From positions 1 to 31,258 of the IMG/VR virus record IMGVR_UViG_3300003323_000545: a stretch of 31,258 bases of DNA; one strand, 5' to 3'. This DNA is from a virus. The translations under genes were made by a program, and so were the position numbers. The notes beneath the pieces are model-generated. The model saw only the letters and a list, made by a program, of their open reading frames with translations, was not told where the DNA came from and did not search any database. Shown here in pieces: positions 28,197-31,258 of the stretch (within the stretch, counting starts at the first letter, position 1; each line of letters begins with the position of its first letter).

Positions 28197-28208
28197 TTAA
28201 GAATGGGA
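28176..28208 (+). promoter_or_regulatory. Inverted repeat covering the tail-fibre start codon
   Basis: TCCCATT (28176-28182) is exactly complementary to AATGGGA (28202-28208), which contains the ATG. If the transcript began upstream, the start codon would be hidden. If transcription begins at the ATG, as the promoter-like element predicts, the hairpin cannot form. Confidence 0.45.
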
Positions 28209-30320
28209 TACACCCCGCCTATTCGCGGTAAATTTCTGAAAAAGAAGCCAGAACCAGTAAAAATACCTGATCTGGCGGGTTCTGTTGACGGGATCATAAA
28301 CGCGACTAAAGACCTTCGTTATCTTAAGGAAACGGTTGTCAATACCTTGGATGATAAGATTCAAGAAGTAGATTCGACATTGGACAAAGCCACTGCCTTT
28401 TTAAATGATTCAAAAGAAATACTGCTTGCAACACGTGACGAAGCAATCCAAGTCATAAAAGACATCAAGCAGGGTGAGCCGGGAAAAGATGCTGATGAGA
28501 AAGCTATCGAAGATCGTGTTCTTTCGCGCATTCCGGTTCCGAAAGACGGTATTAGCGTGGATGAAAAAAGTGTTGTTGAAAAAGTAGTTGCACTGACAAA
28601 GATAGACGAAAAAACTCTCGCAAAAAAAGTACTTGAAATTCTTCCTAAAAACAAGGCTTCGCTTAAGGTTATTACAGAAAATATAACAACCGATCCCATG
28701 TCTGTCATAGACAAGATCATGGAGCTTGCGCGAGACGGGAAATTCAAACTGAAAACTGACAACGTTGACGGGCTTGATCAGACCATTGCATCACTACGTA
28801 ATCAGTTTGCTAACGGTAAAGGCTATGTACACGGAGGTGGATTTTCAAACATATACGAATCAGGAATTCTCGTAAGTAATGGACTTACGGGCTTAAATTT
28901 TACAGGATCAGGCGTAAACTCAGTCACTAAAAATCAAACTACTGGGATAATAACGGTAGATATTTCAGGAGGAGGAAGCAGTATCGAGCTTGAAACAAAT
29001 GGCACCCCGAATGGCAACCAATCACTCCTAAACCTTGTTCAAGGCACCAATATGACCATTACTGACGATGGTCTAGGTAACATCACTTTTGATTCATCAG
29101 GAAGCGGGGGGGATGGTACACCCTATGCAGAGACTCCATCGGGAACGATCAACAGTTCAAACAAGGTATTCACTCTTGCCCATGCTCCTTCTGCGGCTGC
29201 GAATACGATCGTCATTCTTGATGGCGTAACCCAATATGAGGGTATTGATTACACTGTTTCGGGATCAACAATTACGTTTGTTACCGCACCAGCAACAGGT
29301 TCAACCATCTTTTGTTATTACAATACTATCTTGGGAGGTAGCCTTGTTCTTGAGACCAATGGAACTCCAAACGGTTCCCAGATTCTCTTAAACCTTGTTC
29401 AGGGAACAAACATTACTCTTACGGATGATGGGCTGGGTAACATAACAATCGACGCTTCCGGTGGTGGAGCAGTCTCATCGGTTGCAAACTCTGACGGTAC
29501 ACTCACCATCTCTCCGACAACAGGTTCAGTAGTGGCTTCTTTGAACCTTGCCCATGCAAACACATGGACAGGACTTCAGACAATGAGCATCACTGGTACA
29601 GCAGGTGCTGCTGGCCAGGACTATGGCTTCAAACTCACTCCTACGTATAACCAGACATCAACTGCTGCTGCTACTGACTTCCTCATCAATCGTACCCAAA
29701 CTGCCGTGGGTAGCGGTAACCAATTCTTCCAGGACATGCAAGTTGCCGGGTCACCTAAGATTCAGATGTCTACCGCAGGTAGCATTTCTATGACCGGTGG
29801 CCTATTCACAGGTCTCAATGGTGCAAGTGACGGACGTGTAACCTTCGGCTCCACAGGTGGAGGCTTCATGCGTATCATCGCTCCGACGGGTGGTTTCTCG
29901 CCAAGCTATGACTGGACGCTTCCTTCAGCGCAAGGCGGATCAAATACGTTCCTGAAAAATAACGGTTCGGGTACTCTTTCCTGGGCATCAGTCACCACAG
30001 GTTTGGTGGAACAGTGGGGAGGAAACGACATAAACTCATCAATCGGAAACAATACCTACACGATTATGCTCTATGCCGAGTATGGCATGACGATTAACGA
30101 ACTGAAGATTATTTCAGGTTCGGGAACGTGTACTGCGGCAGTGAAAATCAACGGCACGAATGTGACAGGTATCTCTGCGGTGTCTGTATCTTCGACTATC
30201 GCAACAGGAACAGCAAGTGCGGCAAATACGGTCTCAACAGGAGATACGGTAACGCTCGTGCTTTCCTCGACCTCATCCCTGAACAACCTCCAGTGGACGC
30301 TTAAAACAACGAGAACATAG
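28203..30320 (+). CDS. Tail fibre / receptor-binding protein
   Basis: A 705-residue protein. The N-terminal 210 residues are helical and charged (coiled coil near 20-100). An asparagine/threonine/glycine-rich beta shaft and tip follow. A 35-residue module beginning LETNGTPNG occurs twice (263-297 and 383-417), separated by an Ig-like domain (VFTLAHAPS...TIVILDG). The ANTWTGLQTM stretch opens a beta-helical shaft segment, and NELKIISGSGTCTAAVKINGTNV belongs to the tip. It is typical of a phage fibre. It begins a new unit after the island at 27295-28202 and is followed by a glycine-rich adhesin, like gp37/gp38 pairs. Confidence 0.7.
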   Translation: MGYTPPIRGKFLKKKPEPVKIPDLAGSVDGIINATKDLRYLKETVVNTLDDKIQEVDSTLDKATAFLNDSKEILLATRDEAIQVIKDIKQGEPGKDADEKAIEDRVLSRIPVPKDGISVDEKSVVEKVVALTKIDEKTLAKKVLEILPKNKASLKVITENITTDPMSVIDKIMELARDGKFKLKTDNVDGLDQTIASLRNQFANGKGYVHGGGFSNIYESGILVSNGLTGLNFTGSGVNSVTKNQTTGIITVDISGGGSSIELETNGTPNGNQSLLNLVQGTNMTITDDGLGNITFDSSGSGGDGTPYAETPSGTINSSNKVFTLAHAPSAAANTIVILDGVTQYEGIDYTVSGSTITFVTAPATGSTIFCYYNTILGGSLVLETNGTPNGSQILLNLVQGTNITLTDDGLGNITIDASGGGAVSSVANSDGTLTISPTTGSVVASLNLAHANTWTGLQTMSITGTAGAAGQDYGFKLTPTYNQTSTAAATDFLINRTQTAVGSGNQFFQDMQVAGSPKIQMSTAGSISMTGGLFTGLNGASDGRVTFGSTGGGFMRIIAPTGGFSPSYDWTLPSAQGGSNTFLKNNGSGTLSWASVTTGLVEQWGGNDINSSIGNNTYTIMLYAEYGMTINELKIISGSGTCTAAVKINGTNVTGISAVSVSSTIATGTASAANTVSTGDTVTLVLSSTSSLNNLQWTLKTTRT

Positions 30321-30321
30321 C

Positions 30322-31167
30322 ATGACTAACGTACTTATAACAGGAACAAGCATTTCTCCAACCCTCTGGGCGCTTGTCGTTGGCGGAGGCGGTGGTGGCG
30401 GGTATTTCGTATCTGGCGGAGGGGCAGGTGGAGATGTAGAAGAAAATACTGCATATACTTTTACTATCGGTACAACCTACAACATAACAGTCGGTGCGGG
30501 AGGAGCAGGCGGTCAGGGTACAGCACTGACCCATGCACAAAATGGCTCTAATAGTATTTTTGACACGATTACCGCATACGGCGGTGGCGCAGCAGGTGAC
30601 TATGACGGTTCGTATATAGATCCTATGTCTGGTGGCCCAGGAGGTGGCGGGGGTTCTTCGGGTGCGTCAAATAGTATCGGTGCAGCAGCGGGTTCAGGGA
30701 CGAATGTGTTTAAAGGTGGTGACGGCCACGCAGCACCTTACGGAGGAGGTGGAGGAGGTGGAGCGGGCGGAGCAGGAACAGACTGTTCGACAACTTCACC
30801 CGGAGCGGCAGGCAATGGAGGAGCTGGTTTTGCTTCAGCTATTACCGGTTCGACCGTTCGATACGGTGGAGGTGGTGGTGGAGGCGGATACATCCCTTCA
30901 TTAATCACCGCTGGTACCGGAACAGACGGAGGAGGAAATGGCAGCCAAATTGCCGTAGGCGGTGATGGAACTGCAAATACAGGTGGTGGTGGAGGTTCCG
31001 GAGGTGCTGCGCAAAACGGTGGCAGTGGCGGAAGTGGGGTAGTCATCGTTCGTTTCCCCTCGACCCATGCGTACAACGCAACAGGAACATTTAGTACCAC
31101 TACCGTTAGTAGTGATACGGTAATAACTTGGACTACGTCAACAGGTACTCTGCAAATAACAAGCTAA
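30322..31167 (+). CDS. Glycine-rich tail-fibre adhesin (gp38-like)
   Basis: A 281-residue protein dominated by glycine runs (GGGGGGG near residues 21-27 and at several later places), separated by short hydrophobic stretches. Polyglycine strands alternating with variable loops are the mark of the polyglycine-sandwich adhesins of T4-like phages (gp38), where the loops contact the receptor and decide host range. It starts one base after the fibre stop, as gp38 follows gp37. A beta C-terminal strand (SSDTVITWTTSTGTLQITS) closes it. The glycine-rich composition also appears in unrelated cell-surface proteins, but phage context makes adhesin the best call. Confidence 0.7.
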   Translation: MTNVLITGTSISPTLWALVVGGGGGGGYFVSGGGAGGDVEENTAYTFTIGTTYNITVGAGGAGGQGTALTHAQNGSNSIFDTITAYGGGAAGDYDGSYIDPMSGGPGGGGGSSGASNSIGAAAGSGTNVFKGGDGHAAPYGGGGGGGAGGAGTDCSTTSPGAAGNGGAGFASAITGSTVRYGGGGGGGGYIPSLITAGTGTDGGGNGSQIAVGGDGTANTGGGGGSGGAAQNGGSGGSGVVIVRFPSTHAYNATGTFSTTTVSSDTVITWTTSTGTLQITS

Positions 31168-31258
31168 TGGAAACACTAATCGCAACAATTCAAGAGACTA
31201 TTCCTACAACAAATCAGAATCCAGCAATTTTGGACGTGATACTTACCCTGTCTAAAAA
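31167..31258 (+). CDS. Start of a further gene, cut by the window edge
   Basis: ATG at 31167 shares a base with the previous stop (TAATG) and opens METLIATIQETIPTTNQNPAIL..., 30 codons without a stop before the sequence ends. Too short to identify; tight spacing supports it. Confidence 0.5.
   Translation, partial: METLIATIQETIPTTNQNPAILDVILTLSK

Noticed and set aside
1-31258. CRISPR array or insertion sequence
   Set aside because: No repeated spacer-sized units and no transposase-like frame or terminal repeats were found by eye.

Overview
This window is a stretch of a tailed bacteriophage genome, almost entirely coded on the + strand, with short genes that abut or overlap by 1-4 bases. Base composition is middling (somewhat AT-rich by eye). 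TAA, TAG and TGA all act as stops, so the code is the standard bacterial one. No integrase, repressor, tail tube, tape measure, sheath or baseplate gene is visible. A portal followed by head proteins, a large probable nozzle/hub protein, two large probable internal or ejection proteins and fibre proteins fits a podovirus-like particle. The host cannot be named from the sequence. Several genes resemble those I associate with phages from uncultured groundwater bacteria, and Shine-Dalgarno signals are often weak or absent.

Region 1 (about 1-8270) is early/accessory. It holds an ERF-type single-strand annealing protein, a small protein with an SSB-like C-terminal tip, a replication organiser with a Lin1244/Lin1753-like N-terminus, an adenine methyltransferase, a NinG/Rap-like nuclease and a small C5-cytosine-methyltransferase-like protein. 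Many mini-proteins accompany them, seven of which are cysteine-rich and probably bind zinc. Between the replication and modification genes lies a 380-base non-coding stretch (2768-3146) that folds into two separate closed multi-hairpin RNAs.

Region 2 (8280-27294) is the late region. After a terminator come a small protein, a phage GroEL-like chaperonin, terminase small and large subunits, portal, small basic proteins, a probable scaffold, a head decoration protein, the major capsid protein, further virion proteins, a nozzle-like protein, a fibre and two large probable ejection proteins.

Region 3 (27295-28202) is a 0.9-kb non-coding island. It contains a minus-strand 47-residue membrane peptide, an operator-like dyad, a bidirectional terminator with an interlaced (pseudoknot-type) pairing, and a minus-strand tRNA with a long variable arm and anticodon UAU, followed by a structured minus-strand RNA that ends in a textbook terminator.

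Region 4 (28203-31258) encodes a large tail fibre and a glycine-rich, gp38-like adhesin, plus the start of one more gene.

The most striking unexplained signal is a four-copy sequence, AGTTACRCACATT, followed 35-36 bases after its first base by a -10-like hexamer, with a start codon 7-9 bases further on. Copies precede the chaperonin operon, the portal, the scaffold/capsid block and the tail fibre. This looks like a phage-specific late promoter that makes leaderless or nearly leaderless messages.
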